Shown one piece after another: positions 27,432 to 36,570 of a DNA stretch of 64,000 nt. The notes beneath the pieces were generated by a model that had not been told where the DNA came from, did not search any database, and was given only the letters and a program-made list of their open reading frames with translations. How positions within the stretch are numbered: position 1 is the first letter of the stretch; each line of letters starts with the position of its first letter. A program made the position numbers and the translations under genes. Source of the DNA: Thermoanaerobacter ethanolicus JW 200 (GTDB lineage Bacteria > Bacillota > Thermoanaerobacteria > Thermoanaerobacterales > Thermoanaerobacteraceae); assembly GCF_003722315.1 (NCBI RefSeq), contig NZ_CP033580.1:2136501-2200500 (forward strand). The letters are read 5' to 3'.

Positions 27432-28583
27432 TTACCTCCGTTTATACTTTCTTAAAAAATTCACTTTTTCTTTTAACACTGATATAGTATAGTCAATTTC
27501 TTCTTCTGTATTAAAAATTCCAATGGAAAATCTTATAGCGCTTTCAATAAGGTCCTCTTTAAGACCTATCGCTTTTAAAACATGACTTTGTCCTTTCTTT
27601 TTGGAAGAACAAGCCGATCCCGTAGAAACATATATGCCCTTTTCTTCAAGAGCGTGTAAAAGCACCTCTCCCCTCACACCGGCAAAAGAAATATTGAGTA
27701 TATGTGGCGCTCCCTCTTCAACATTTGGCCCGTTTAAATGAACATCTTTTATTTCAGAAACTATGCCTTGATAAAGTCGCTTCTTTAAGGTCATTAATTT
27801 GCTTACATTACCGTGGAAATTTTCTTTGGCTAATTTGCTAGCCACACCAAATCCCACAATTCCTGGCATATTTTCTGTCCCAGACCTTAAATTTTTTTCT
27901 TGTCCTCCTCCAAAAATTATTGGCCTAATCTTTACTGATTTATCAATATATAAGGCTCCTACACCTTTAGGGCCGTGTATTTTATGACTGCTTAAAGAAA
28001 TCATATCTAAATTTTGCTTTTTTACATCTATATTTATTTTTCCCACTGCCTGTATAGCATCAACATGAAAAATTATACCTCTTTCCTTTACTATTTCACC
28101 TATTTCCTCTATTGGCTCAATCGTACCTATTTCATTGTTAACAGCCATAATTGAAATGAGAATCGTTTTGTCAGTTATAGCTCTTTTTAAGTCTTTTACA
28201 TCTACTTTTCCTGTTTTATCCACAGCTAAATAGGTTACTTCAAAGCCATTTTCCTCTAAATATTTTAGCACATTAAGTACAGAGGGATGTTCAATAGCGG
28301 AAGAAATTATATGATTACCCTTTTTTCTCAAACTCTCCGCTACTCCAATTAAAGCAAGATTGTTCGATTCTGTACCACCAGAAGTAAAAACAATCCCCTC
28401 AATATCTCCGTTAATTAGTTTAGCAACATTTTCTCTTGCTTCCTTCATCAATTTTTCAGCCTGATACCCTTTCAAATGTAACGAAGAAGGATTGCCATAT
28501 TCATTTTCTAAAACCTCTACCATTTTCTCTATAACTTCTTTCCTAACTCGTGTAGTAGCACTGTTGTCAAGGTATACTTCCAT
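27432..28583 (-). CDS. iscS: cysteine desulfurase (NifS/IscS family)
   Basis: This is a PLP enzyme that takes sulfur from cysteine as a persulfide. The 383-residue protein has YLDNSATTRVR at the start, SSHKIHGPKGVG with the PLP lysine, and STGSACSSKKKG, where the active cysteine lies in a short loop of group I type. The start is the ATG at 28583; nearby upstream ATG codons lack spacing from AAAGGG. Its coupling with thiI indicates a role in tRNA thiolation. Confidence 0.92.
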   Translation of the reverse strand: MEVYLDNSATTRVRKEVIEKMVEVLENEYGNPSSLHLKGYQAEKLMKEARENVAKLINGDIEGIVFTSGGTESNNLALIGVAESLRKKGNHIISSAIEHPSVLNVLKYLEENGFEVTYLAVDKTGKVDVKDLKRAITDKTILISIMAVNNEIGTIEPIEEIGEIVKERGIIFHVDAIQAVGKINIDVKKQNLDMISLSSHKIHGPKGVGALYIDKSVKIRPIIFGGGQEKNLRSGTENMPGIVGFGVASKLAKENFHGNVSKLMTLKKRLYQGIVSEIKDVHLNGPNVEEGAPHILNISFAGVRGEVLLHALEEKGIYVSTGSACSSKKKGQSHVLKAIGLKEDLIESAIRFSIGIFNTEEEIDYTISVLKEKVNFLRKYKRR

Positions 28584-28601
28584 AGACATCATCCCTTTTA
28601 T

Positions 28602-28868
28602 CTATTTTGCAAACTTGATTAACAAATTAATAGTTCGCTGTACTTCTTCATAGGTAGCCTTTCCATCTTCACTTGCTAATATACACTCCTTAGCATGCTC
28701 TTGTATTATAGACATGCCCACTTTTTCTAAAGAAGCTTTTACAGCTGCTATCTGCAATAAAATTTCCTCACAACTTTTTGACTCTTCTACCATTTTTTCT
28801 ATCCCTGCTATGTGCCCTTTTATCGTCTTTAATCTCATCAAAATATCATTTCTCAAATTATCGCCCAT
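28602..28868 (-). CDS. CsoR/RcnR-family metal- or sulfur-sensing repressor
   Basis: This 88-residue all-helical protein (DUF156) has the family start RLKTIKGHIAGIEKMVEE. The residues that define sensing are a cysteine in KSCEEIL, a histidine in QEHAKEC and a cysteine four residues later, i.e. the C-H-C set of copper-sensing CsoR. The persulfide sensor CstR keeps the cysteines but not the histidine. The neighbour iscS would suit a sulfur-stress role, so both ligands remain possible. It is 18 bases ahead of iscS and probably co-transcribed. Confidence 0.85.
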   Translation of the reverse strand: MGDNLRNDILMRLKTIKGHIAGIEKMVEESKSCEEILLQIAAVKASLEKVGMSIIQEHAKECILASEDGKATYEEVQRTINLLIKFAK

Positions 28869-28944
28869 TTACAACACACCCTTTACTAATTTAATTCCTT
28901 ATATATTAACTTTGCCACAAAATTTGCAAAGAGTCAATTCCTAT

Positions 28945-30613
28945 ATCGAGTAGGAGCTGAATAATTATTTTATTCAGCGTCCTCTCACACCACCGTACGT
29001 ACCGTTCGGTATACGGCGGTTCATTAGGAATTGTGTACAATTAGATATCTTTGGGATAAACTCTTATAACCTATGCTTTCAAAGTATTTATTTGTAAGAG
29101 TCTTATTTAGGATTGGGCTATTGGATATTCTCCAGTAGCCTTTCCTTGTATTGGCGTATTCCCAGGCTTTTTGTTCTTCTACTCCTAGTTTTACTAAGTT
29201 ATCATGCTTCGTTTTTATCTTCTTCCATTGTTTCCATATACATGCCCTTAGTCTTCGCCTTATCCATTCGTCAAGGGTTTTCATTATGCTTTTCGCGTCT
29301 GCTAATCCAAAATAGTTGACCCATCCTGTTGTTATTTGATTTAGTCTTTTTATTCTGTTTTCCATGCTTATTCCCTTGTTCCGATTGGTTATTTCTCTTA
29401 CTTTTTCCTTAAACCTTTTGATGGATTTTTCATGGATTCTTATTCTTACTTCGTTTTCTTTTGTATAGAATGAAAATCCAAGAAATTTTCTTCTCCATGG
29501 TCTATCTACAGCACTTTTTGCTTCGTTGACTTTTAGTTTTAATTTGCTTTCTATGAATTTCTTTATGCTCTTCATTACTCTGTTTCCTGCAGACCTGCTT
29601 CTTACATATATGTTGCAGTCATCTGCGTATCGGCAGAATTTGTGCCCTCTCTTTTCAAGTTCTTTGTCTAGTTCATCCAACATTATGTTTGCTAATAGGG
29701 GACTTAATGGCCCTCCTTGGGGTGTCCCTTCTTCTGTTGATACTTTGATTCCGTTTATCATTACTCCCGATTCTAGGTATCTTCGTATTAGTCTGTCTAG
29801 TACTGTAGGTATTCCTAGTAGTCTTACTCCTCCATCTGGTTTGGGAATTTCTACTCTTCGCACTGGTTGTGGTTTGTATTTCCCCTCCAGCAGTTGTTGT
29901 TTTATGGTTGGCCAGTTTTCTTTGAGATACGGTAGAAGTTCATCTACTTCCATCCCATCGACTCCATGGCTTCCTTTATTTGCAACAACGCGCTTGTATG
30001 CTGCTCTCATGTTTCCTCGTTCTACTATCATTTCAAGCATCTTGCTGGTATATCTTTGTACTTCGTTTCTTCCATCTTCCGACGCCGATGATATACTATG
30101 CACTTCCGTTGTCTTTTGAAATTCCATTTCTCTATTCAACGGATAGCCTCTTTGTTGAGTTGTCTGCAGTCTCTGCATATCTTTCGAGTCCATAAGATTT
30201 CCAAAACCTCCTAACGTTCGGTCCTTCCTTATCTATTCATGTCTAGATAAGTACTATGACCTCTGCTGACTTCTCAAGGTTCAGCCATACATCACTGCAT
30301 GGGTTGTCACTTCAGATTTTACTTCCATGACTTATCCTTGAGACCTCCCCGGGTAAGAACGATAACTTTCATCTCATATATCTGCCAGATTTACTGTATG
30401 GGATTCGGGTAGTGTTGGACTTCGTTTTGTTACGCAAACTCATCCATCCCAATTCAGCCTCTTATCTGGTTCTTGTTCATCAGACCGAGATTTTGCCTTA
30501 AGCTTCCTTCAGATTCCACCTCACGATGGACACCCTTGCTCTTGGCTAGTGGTTCCCACTACCAAGCCCACAGCGGACTTTCACCGCCTAGTTATCGCCC
30601 ATGCCGGGCGCAC
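28945..30613 (-). mobile_element. group II intron, downstream copy with deleted reverse transcriptase
   Basis: The intron is 1,669 bp. On the minus strand it starts GTGCGCCCGG at 30613 and ends CTACTCGAT at 28945. Domain V is readable (paired ACCGCCGTA and TACGGTGGT, two-base CG bulge), as is domain VI (GCTGAATAA/TTATTCAGC) with an unpaired adenosine seven bases from the 3' end as branch point. It is joined without a spacer to the 3' end of the upstream intron. It is 243 bp shorter, entirely because of a deletion in its protein gene. Confidence 0.9.
29024..30193 (-). pseudogene. ltrA: group II intron reverse transcriptase with 81-residue in-frame deletion
   Basis: The frame of 389 residues is open but lacks 81 residues present in the copy at 30693-32105. 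The sequence jumps from PTVLDRLI directly to RRYLESG. The lost part contains FGFRPGR-like SSYGFRPGRSAKDAI and VVDMDLEKFFDRVNHD, which holds the first catalytic aspartate of the polymerase. The YADD motif and the GIIM maturase part remain. The junction lies at a GTATTA direct repeat on the plus strand, which suggests slippage. It cannot be an active polymerase; partial maturase function in splicing is possible. Confidence 0.9.
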
Positions 30614-32525
30614 ATCGAGTAGGAGCTGAATAATTATTTTATTCAGCGTCCTCTCACACCACCGTACGTACCGTTCGGTATACGGCGGTTCATTAGGAAT
30701 TGTGTACAATTAGATATCTTTGGGATAAACTCTTATAACCTATGCTTTCAAAGTATTTATTTGTAAGAGTCTTATTTAGGATTGGGCTATTGGATATTCT
30801 CCAGTAGCCTTTCCTTGTATTGGCGTATTCCCAGGCTTTTTGTTCTTCTACTCCTAGTTTTACTAAGTTATCATGCTTCGTTTTTATCTTCTTCCATTGT
30901 TTCCATATACATGCCCTTAGTCTTCGCCTTATCCATTCGTCAAGGGTTTTCATTATGCTTTTCGCGTCTGCTAATCCAAAATAGTTGACCCATCCTGTTG
31001 TTATTTGATTTAGTCTTTTTATTCTGTTTTCCATGCTTATTCCCTTGTTCCGATTGGTTATTTCTCTTACTTTTTCCTTAAACCTTTTGATGGATTTTTC
31101 ATGGATTCTTATTCTTACTTCGTTTTCTTTTGTATAGAATGAAAATCCAAGAAATTTTCTTCTCCATGGTCTATCTACAGCACTTTTTGCTTCGTTGACT
31201 TTTAGTTTTAATTTGCTTTCTATGAATTTCTTTATGCTCTTCATTACTCTGTCTCCTGCAGACCTGCTTTTTACATATATGTTGCAGTCATCTGCATATC
31301 GGCAGAATTTATGCCCTCGTTTCTCAAGTTCTTTGTCTAGTTCGTCCAACATTATGTTTGCTAATAGGGGACTTAATGGTCCTCCTTGGGGTGTCCCTTC
31401 TTCTGTTGATACTTTGATTCCGTTTATCATTACTCCTGATTCTAGGTATCTTCGTATTAACTTTAGTACCCTTTTATCTCCTATCCGCTTTTCTAGTTTG
31501 GACATTATTATGTCGTGGTTTACTCTGTCAAAGAACTTTTCTAAGTCCATATCTACAACCCATGTGTATCCTTCATTTATGTATGCTTCTGCGGCTTTTA
31601 TTGCGTCTTTTGCACTGCGTCCTGGTCTGAATCCATAACTGCTATCAGAAAATGTATGGTTGTAGACTTTATTTAGTATTTGGGCTATTGCTTGTTGTAT
31701 TAGTCTGTCTAGTACTGTAGGTATTCCTAGTAGTCTTTTTCCTCCATCAGGTTTGGGAATTTCTACTCTTCGCACTGGTTGTGGTTTGTATTTCCCCTCC
31801 AGCAGTTGTTGTTTTATGGTTGCCAAGTTTTCTTTGAGATACGGTAGAAGTTCATCTACTTCCATCCCATCGACTCCATGGCTTCCTTTATTTGCAACAA
31901 CGCGCTTGTATGCTGCTTCCATGTTCCTTCGTTCTACTATCATTTCAAGCATCTTGCTGGTATATCTTTGTACTTCGTTTCTTCCATCTTCCGACGCCGA
32001 TGATATACTATGCACTTCCGTTGTCTTTTGAAATTCCATTTCTCTATTCAACGGATAGCCTCTTGGTTGAGTTGTCTGCAGTCTCTGCATATCTTTCGAG
32101 TCCATAAGATTTCCAAAACCTCCTAACGTTCGGTCCTTCCTTATCTATTCATGTCTAGATAAGTACTATGACCTCTGCTGACTTCTCAAGGTTCAGCCAT
32201 ACATCACTGCATGGGTTGTCACTTCAGATTTTACTTCCATGACTTATACTTGAGACCTCCCCGGGTAAGAACGATAACTTTCATCTCATATATCTGCCAG
32301 ATTTACTGTATGGGATTCGGGTAGTGTTGGACTTCGTTTTGTTACGCAAACTCATCCATCCCAATTCAGCCTCTTATCTGGTTCTTGTTCATCAGACCGA
32401 GATTTTGCCTTAAGCTTCCTTCAGATTCCACCTCACGATGGACACCCTTGCTCTTGGCTAGTGGTTCCCACTACCAAGCCCACAGCGGACTTTCACCGCC
32501 TAGTTATCGCCCATGCCGGGCGCAC
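30614..32525 (-). mobile_element. group II intron, upstream full-length copy
   Basis: This 1,912-bp intron begins GTGCGCCCGG at 32525, immediately after the terminator of the DUF3794 gene, and ends CTACTCGAT at 30614, where the second intron starts. Insertion just behind a Rho-independent terminator is the habit of group IIC introns; the C-G-C triad visible in domain V also fits that class. The region 32106-32525 is non-coding ribozyme domains I-III. Copies differ by scattered single bases. Confidence 0.92.
30693..32105 (-). CDS. ltrA: group II intron reverse transcriptase/maturase
   Basis: The 470-residue intron-encoded protein has reverse transcriptase motifs in order: IPKPDGGKRLLGIPTVLDR, SSYGFRPGRSAKDAI, VVDMDLEKFFDRVNHD, GTPQGGPLSPLLANIMLDE and FCRYADDCNIYV. 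A maturase (GIIM) domain at about 350-440 follows (INQ-like RLNQITTGWVNYFG). No HNH endonuclease domain is present, as in IIC-type proteins. The ATG at 32105 follows AGGAGG. All motifs are intact, so it may mobilise both introns. Confidence 0.95.
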   Translation of the reverse strand: MDSKDMQRLQTTQPRGYPLNREMEFQKTTEVHSISSASEDGRNEVQRYTSKMLEMIVERRNMEAAYKRVVANKGSHGVDGMEVDELLPYLKENLATIKQQLLEGKYKPQPVRRVEIPKPDGGKRLLGIPTVLDRLIQQAIAQILNKVYNHTFSDSSYGFRPGRSAKDAIKAAEAYINEGYTWVVDMDLEKFFDRVNHDIIMSKLEKRIGDKRVLKLIRRYLESGVMINGIKVSTEEGTPQGGPLSPLLANIMLDELDKELEKRGHKFCRYADDCNIYVKSRSAGDRVMKSIKKFIESKLKLKVNEAKSAVDRPWRRKFLGFSFYTKENEVRIRIHEKSIKRFKEKVREITNRNKGISMENRIKRLNQITTGWVNYFGLADAKSIMKTLDEWIRRRLRACIWKQWKKIKTKHDNLVKLGVEEQKAWEYANTRKGYWRISNSPILNKTLTNKYFESIGYKSLSQRYLIVHNS

Positions 32526-32529
32526 GTAA

Positions 32530-32555
32530 AAAAGCCAGCTAATTTGCTGGCTTTT
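32530..32555 (-). terminator. terminator of the DUF3794 gene and intron target
   Basis: Ten-base arms AAAAGCCAGC/GCTGGCTTTT with a six-base loop start at the stop codon and run into TTTTTTAC, where the upstream intron is inserted. Confidence 0.9.
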
Positions 32556-33225
32556 AATAAGGATTTTGATACATTTGTGGCGGCTCAAAAGATGGGAAAG
32601 GCTTTTTGTAGAAAATCTCACATACATCTGTTGTAAATTCTTCACAAGCTGCTGGAGTAGGACAGAATCCATAAGAAGGAACTAATAATTGTACATCTAC
32701 TGCGGATTTTATCACAATCCATACTCCAATTATCACTTCTACAGTGGTAGTAACTCCTAGATTAACCTTTCCATACAAGCACTCTGCTAACGCCTCGTAT
32801 TTCATTATCGCTACATTTGGGTCTGGCACGTAAAGTACAATATCTTTGTTGAAAGTAGTAATATTTCCTGGCAATGTTTGTGTGGTTCCATCCGGATAGT
32901 TAATCACAATATCATAAGTCACTTGAAAAGTTGCTTCTACCCTCGCAAATCCTGGCCTATCCGGAAGTGGAGTTATCACAAAACCCGGCGGCGTTACCAA
33001 AGATACTGTTATATTTTCACATCCTCCAAAAGAAGGAGTTAAAGTTAGACTTGTTGGTACAAACGTAATAGGAGGTATATTATCAAGGCATAGTCTCTGC
33101 GAACAAGCATCATATATCTTAGTCACTTCAATGCAAGCTATTTCTGTAGGTTCTGGAAGTTGCCCTGGCTGTACAGGGCCTGGCACTATCTCTTGCTGCC
33201 CCACCATTTTTTTAGAAAAAGCCAT
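32554..33225 (-). CDS. DUF3794 (SPOCS-type) protein, probable spore component
   Basis: The 223-residue protein is beta-rich, with a DUF3794-like repeat region (VEATFQVTYDIVINYPDG, VGVWIVIKSAVDVQLLVPSYG), several spaced cysteines (ACIEV, DACSQRLCLD, PAACEEF, DVCEIFY) and a proline/tyrosine-rich tail ending PPQMYQNPY. DUF3794/SPOCS domains occur in spore coat and SipL-like morphogenetic proteins. No signal peptide is present. It stands alone with its own terminator; a spore role is inferred. Confidence 0.75.
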   Translation of the reverse strand: MAFSKKMVGQQEIVPGPVQPGQLPEPTEIACIEVTKIYDACSQRLCLDNIPPITFVPTSLTLTPSFGGCENITVSLVTPPGFVITPLPDRPGFARVEATFQVTYDIVINYPDGTTQTLPGNITTFNKDIVLYVPDPNVAIMKYEALAECLYGKVNLGVTTTVEVIIGVWIVIKSAVDVQLLVPSYGFCPTPAACEEFTTDVCEIFYKKPFPSFEPPQMYQNPY

Positions 33226-33324
33226 ATTATTTCCCCCTTTACAGTTACAGCTTTTATTAACTTAAATTATCTTATCTATCTACAATATACGTTTTAATGT
33301 ATTAGACTGTTACAAAAAATCAAA

Positions 33325-33356
33325 AAAATAAGTACCTCGATTGAGGCACTTATTTT
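33325..33356 (-). terminator. terminator of the ferritin-like gene
   Basis: An inverted repeat AATAAGT-CCTC/GAGG-ACTTATT with a four-base loop is followed on the minus strand by a T run. It is 60 bases after the stop of the ferritin-like gene. Confidence 0.8.
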
Positions 33357-33415
33357 AGCTTGCCACATAAATTGTTCCTGATTTTTCAATCATCTATAAA
33401 CGCAAACTCCTTCTT

Positions 33416-33718
33416 TTATTTAATCTTTTCAATCATTTCTTCTACTTCTTTTGCCCCTTCTTCGTAAAATTTTTCCTCATCAGGAGCTAGTTCTTTCAAA
33501 AGCCTCAAAAACTCTCCCGCATGCACTTTTTCCTCATCTGCTATGTCCATTAAAACTGCTTTTGCTAATTCATTATCAGTAGCTTCTGCCAACTGAGTAT
33601 AAAGTTGAATTGCCTCATACTCTGCCGCCACCATAAAGCGTATAGCCCGTACCAACTCTTCATGGGTGACCTTCCTTTTTTCAGTGAGTCCAGAAAAAGG
33701 AGTTCCAAACTCAGGCAT
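33416..33718 (-). CDS. encapsulated-ferritin-like (EncFtn family) protein
   Basis: This is a short four-helix half-ferritin of 100 residues that would dimerise to form an iron oxidation site. Metal ligands are seen in AAEYEAIQLYTQLAE (E) and IADEEKVHAGEFLRLL (E..H). The ATG at 33718 is preferred because GAGAGGGG lies nine bases upstream. EncFtn proteins normally carry a short C-terminal tag for loading into an encapsulin shell; this one ends EVEEMIEKIK, without a recognisable tag, and no encapsulin gene is in the window. Confidence 0.8.
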   Translation of the reverse strand: MPEFGTPFSGLTEKRKVTHEELVRAIRFMVAAEYEAIQLYTQLAEATDNELAKAVLMDIADEEKVHAGEFLRLLKELAPDEEKFYEEGAKEVEEMIEKIK

Positions 33719-33751
33719 AACTAACATCCCCTCTCCTTATGTATTGATTTT

Positions 33752-33779
33752 ATTATATCATAAATTCATGTAATATCAA
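33752..33779 (-). promoter_or_regulatory. sigma-A promoter of the ferritin-like gene
   Basis: On the minus strand TTGATA and TATAAT are separated by 16 bases, 34 bases ahead of the start codon. Confidence 0.75.
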
Positions 33780-33833
33780 AAAATTTCAAAAAGTCGAATC
33801 AACTCAACGTATTTGTTATTTATTTCAGCATCA

Positions 33834-33893
33834 AATAAAACAAGCCAATGTGAAAATATAACTTTATTTTCAACATCAGCTTGCTTTATTTAA
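33834..33893 (-). terminator. long hairpin ending the aco operon
   Basis: Two paired blocks, AATAAA-CAAGC/GCTTG-TTTATT and TGTGAAAATA/TATTTTCAACA, form one imperfect stem about ten bases beyond the acoC stop. Confidence 0.6.
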
Positions 33894-33902
33894 AATTTTA
33901 AT

Positions 33903-35051
33903 TTAAATAAGTAAAGATAGTGGATTCTCTAATGTTTTCTTTAAGTCAAGCAAAAATTTAGCAGCGGTAGCCCCATCTATTAATCGATGGTCAAAAGAAA
34001 GGCTAAGTTTCATAATATGCCTTATAACAATATTGTCGTCTAGAACAACTGGTTCTTTATATATTTTGTTGACACCCAATATAGCACTTTCGGGCGGATT
34101 TATAATAGGCGTGAAACTATCTATTTCATACATTCCAAGGTTAGTGATAGTAAATGTACTTCCGATTATTTCGTCTGGAGTAAGCTTATTATTTCTCGCT
34201 CTTTCGCTTAATTCTTTTATATTTTTTGACAATTCTAATAGACTCTTTTTGTCCGCCTCTTTCACTACAGGAACTATTAAACCATTATCTAAAGCCACTG
34301 CAATTCCGAGATTTATACTGCTATTTTTAATTATATATTCTCCTTCTATAGACCAGTTAACTACAGGATTTTTCTTTATAGCTATTACACATGCTTTTGC
34401 AATTAAATCGGTATAAGTAAATTTATTATCGCTAATATGATTTAAATTTTCTCTTAAGTTAACCAGTTCTGTGACATCCACTTTAATATCTTCTGTAACA
34501 TGAGGAATTTCTGACCAGCTTTTTTTCATCCTTTGACTTATGGTTTTGCGAATATTGTCCATTGGCATTCTTTCAACTTTTTCCAATGCTTGACCTTCTA
34601 TTATTGCTACTTCTTTTTTTGGTCCCTCTTCTTCTGTTTTTACTTTTTGCTCAGAAATAAACTTTTTTACGTCTTCTTCAGTAATCCTTCCACCTGGTCC
34701 TGTTCCAGTTATTAAAGAAAGGTCTATGTTATTCTCCTTCGCCAACCTTTTTGCTACTGGAGTAGCTTTTATAAACTTTTCCTCACTTTTTTCTACTTCT
34801 TCTAACTTTTCCCCTTCAGCTGTAATTATTCCAATAGGAGTAGCTACTGGTACAATTTCTCCTTCATTTACTAAGATCTTCGCCAAAATTCCATCCGCTG
34901 GAGATTCTACAACATTGGTAATCTTATCTGTAGAAACCTCGACAATCTCTTCTCCTTTTTTTACAATATCACCAACTTTTTTAAGCCATCTATCTACTCT
35001 GCCTTCTTTCATTGTAAGTCCCAATTTAGGCATCACTACATTTACCGGCAT
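33903..35051 (-). CDS. acoC: dihydrolipoamide acetyltransferase of the acetoin dehydrogenase complex (E2)
   Basis: The 382-residue E2 subunit has an N-terminal lipoyl domain with the acceptor lysine in EVSTDKITNVVES (about residue 43). A peripheral-subunit binding domain follows (ATPVAKRLAKENNIDLSLI, residues 115-150), then a catalytic domain ending with SFDHRLIDGATAAKFL, the DHRxxDG active site. The gene looks intact although acoB and acoX upstream are broken. Distinguishing acetoin from pyruvate or 2-oxoacid E2 rests on the acoX, acoR and Lin0512 neighbours. Confidence 0.92.
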   Translation of the reverse strand: MPVNVVMPKLGLTMKEGRVDRWLKKVGDIVKKGEEIVEVSTDKITNVVESPADGILAKILVNEGEIVPVATPIGIITAEGEKLEEVEKSEEKFIKATPVAKRLAKENNIDLSLITGTGPGGRITEEDVKKFISEQKVKTEEEGPKKEVAIIEGQALEKVERMPMDNIRKTISQRMKKSWSEIPHVTEDIKVDVTELVNLRENLNHISDNKFTYTDLIAKACVIAIKKNPVVNWSIEGEYIIKNSSINLGIAVALDNGLIVPVVKEADKKSLLELSKNIKELSERARNNKLTPDEIIGSTFTITNLGMYEIDSFTPIINPPESAILGVNKIYKEPVVLDDNIVIRHIMKLSLSFDHRLIDGATAAKFLLDLKKTLENPLSLLI

Positions 35052-35055
35052 AAAA

Positions 35056-35703
35056 TCACCTCTTTACAAAAAATCCTATTTGCTGTGCAATTTCAAGCGT
35101 TTTTGTTACATTAACTCGATAAGGTCCATTCCGCGATATTCTAAAAATTAATATATCACCTTCTTTTATTATCACTTCTCTTTCTCCATCCAACGCAATA
35201 GTACCTTTTTCCATCACCTCATAAGAATAATCTGTATCCATGTTCAATCTTTTACAATCAATTATCCCTACTTTTTCAACGACGCCCGGAGCTATAGGCG
35301 CCATGACCGACTCCGGGCTTTCCCCTATTTTTACATATATACCTCCATCCTCATCTTCTGACAATGTTGTTTTATAACCAGCTACAGAAGAAAAGCCGAT
35401 GTTATTAGGGTGAGCCCTTGTAACAAAAATATCAGTTATTGTCGATATATCCCAAATTGCCCTAGTACCTGTAAAGTTCTCTTTAGAGATTACAGCATCT
35501 ATCAAAGCAATGTCTATTAACTTACCGTTTTTGTATATTTCTAATCTTTTATCTCTTTTACACAATATCTCTTTGCCAAATTTACCAGAAGATACTACAG
35601 AAGCTACAATTCCAGCTATAGTTCCTTCCAACATCATAGGATATACATTATTGGTACCTGTCGAAATTGGCAAAAGTGGTGTCTCGTTAATCACTTTTGC
35701 AAT
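35056..35703 (-). pseudogene. acoX: acoX, 3' fragment
   Basis: The open frame encodes the C-terminal two thirds of an ATP-NAD-kinase-like AcoX protein (AKVINETPLLPISTGTNNVYP through IAQQIGFFVKR). The N-terminal part is on the opposite strand at 35904-36152. About 35-40 codons between the two, expected to include the GGDGT nucleotide-binding motif, are missing. Thus AcoX is inactive. The breakpoint is near 35700, where an acoB fragment begins on the plus strand. Confidence 0.88.
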
Positions 35704-35863
35704 GTTAGCAGCATTGATAGCTGAAGAAATGTTTGATTATCTAGATGCACAGATAGTACGCATTGGAGCTTTAAATACACCAATTCCATTTACGACGGTT
35801 CTTGAGAATGTTGTAATCCCTAATGAAGAAGATATAATAAAGGCGGTAAGGGCAATAGCATAG
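35704..35863 (+). pseudogene. acoB: acoB, 3' fragment (inverted)
   Basis: Read on the plus strand this encodes the last ~52 residues of the E1-beta subunit (ALIAEEMFDYLDAQIVRIGA to VIPNEEDIIKAVRAIA, stop TAG). It is followed after about 40 bases by the inverted start of acoX, with its own ribosome binding site AAGGAGG, so this pair keeps the original acoB-acoX junction. The whole block is inverted relative to the operon. Confidence 0.88.
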
Positions 35864-35903
35864 GACGTAAAGCATTTTGTTTGATAAATATAAGGAGGCA
35901 GAC

Positions 35904-36152
35904 ATGAAAACCATAGGGATAATTGCAAATCCGTCATCGGGGAAAGATATAAGGCGATTGGTTGCACATGCGACGGTAATTGATAATTATGAAAAGGTAA
36001 ACATAGTAGAAAGAATTATATTGGCTGCTCAAAAATTTGGTACTGAGAAAATATATATAATGCCTGACACTTATGAAATTGGATATAAAGCCAAAAATAA
36101 CTTAATTTATTTAAAACAATTGGGAATAGATGTGGAGATACTTGATATGACT
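35904..36152 (+). pseudogene. acoX: acoX, 5' fragment (inverted)
   Basis: The fragment starts at an ATG behind AAGGAGG and encodes MKTIGIIANPSSGKDIRRLV through LGIDVEILDM, the N-terminal ~82 residues of AcoX. It breaks at about 36150 into an inverted piece of acoB, which adds a threonine and a stop. The homologous continuation is the minus-strand fragment 35056-35703. Confidence 0.88.
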
Positions 36153-36570
36153 TGAAGCGTGGTTTACTCATGTGCCGGGATTAAAGGTGGTTTATCCTTC
36201 TACTCCTAAAGATGCTTTAGGTCTAATGATATCTGCAATACGTGATGACAACCCGGTGGTTTTTGTGGAACATAAAGTTTTGTACAGTATGAAAGGGGAT
36301 GTTCCTGATACTAATGAACCCATACCTCTTGGAGTAGCAGATATCAAAAGAGAAGGCAGCGACGTTACCGTAGTTGCAACAGGTCTCATGGTCCATAAAG
36401 CGTTAAAAGCAGCAGAAATATTGTCAAAAGAGGGTATAGAAGTGGAAGTAATAGACCCGAGGACTTTGTTCCCTCTTGACAAAGAAAAAATTTTTAATTC
36501 CCTAAAAAAGACTCACAAGATAGTAATAGTTACAGAAGAAGTTAAGAGGGGTAGCTGGGGCGGTGTATCC
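36151..36570 (+). pseudogene. acoB: acoB, central fragment (inverted)
   Basis: This 140-codon fragment encodes the middle to C-terminal part of the E1-beta (transketolase-like) subunit, [19 protein letters not shown] through KRGSWGGVS, without start or stop of its own. It abuts the minus-strand acoB start fragment at about 36567-36570 with a four-base shared sequence ATCC. The longer plus-strand frame that runs on to 37047 is an artefact made of this piece plus antisense sequence. Confidence 0.88.

Noticed and set aside
28945-32525. Duplicated reverse transcriptases as a possible retron or defence system
   Set aside because: Both lie in clear group II introns with domain V, domain VI and maturase regions. 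No msr/msd-like RNA or effector gene is present.
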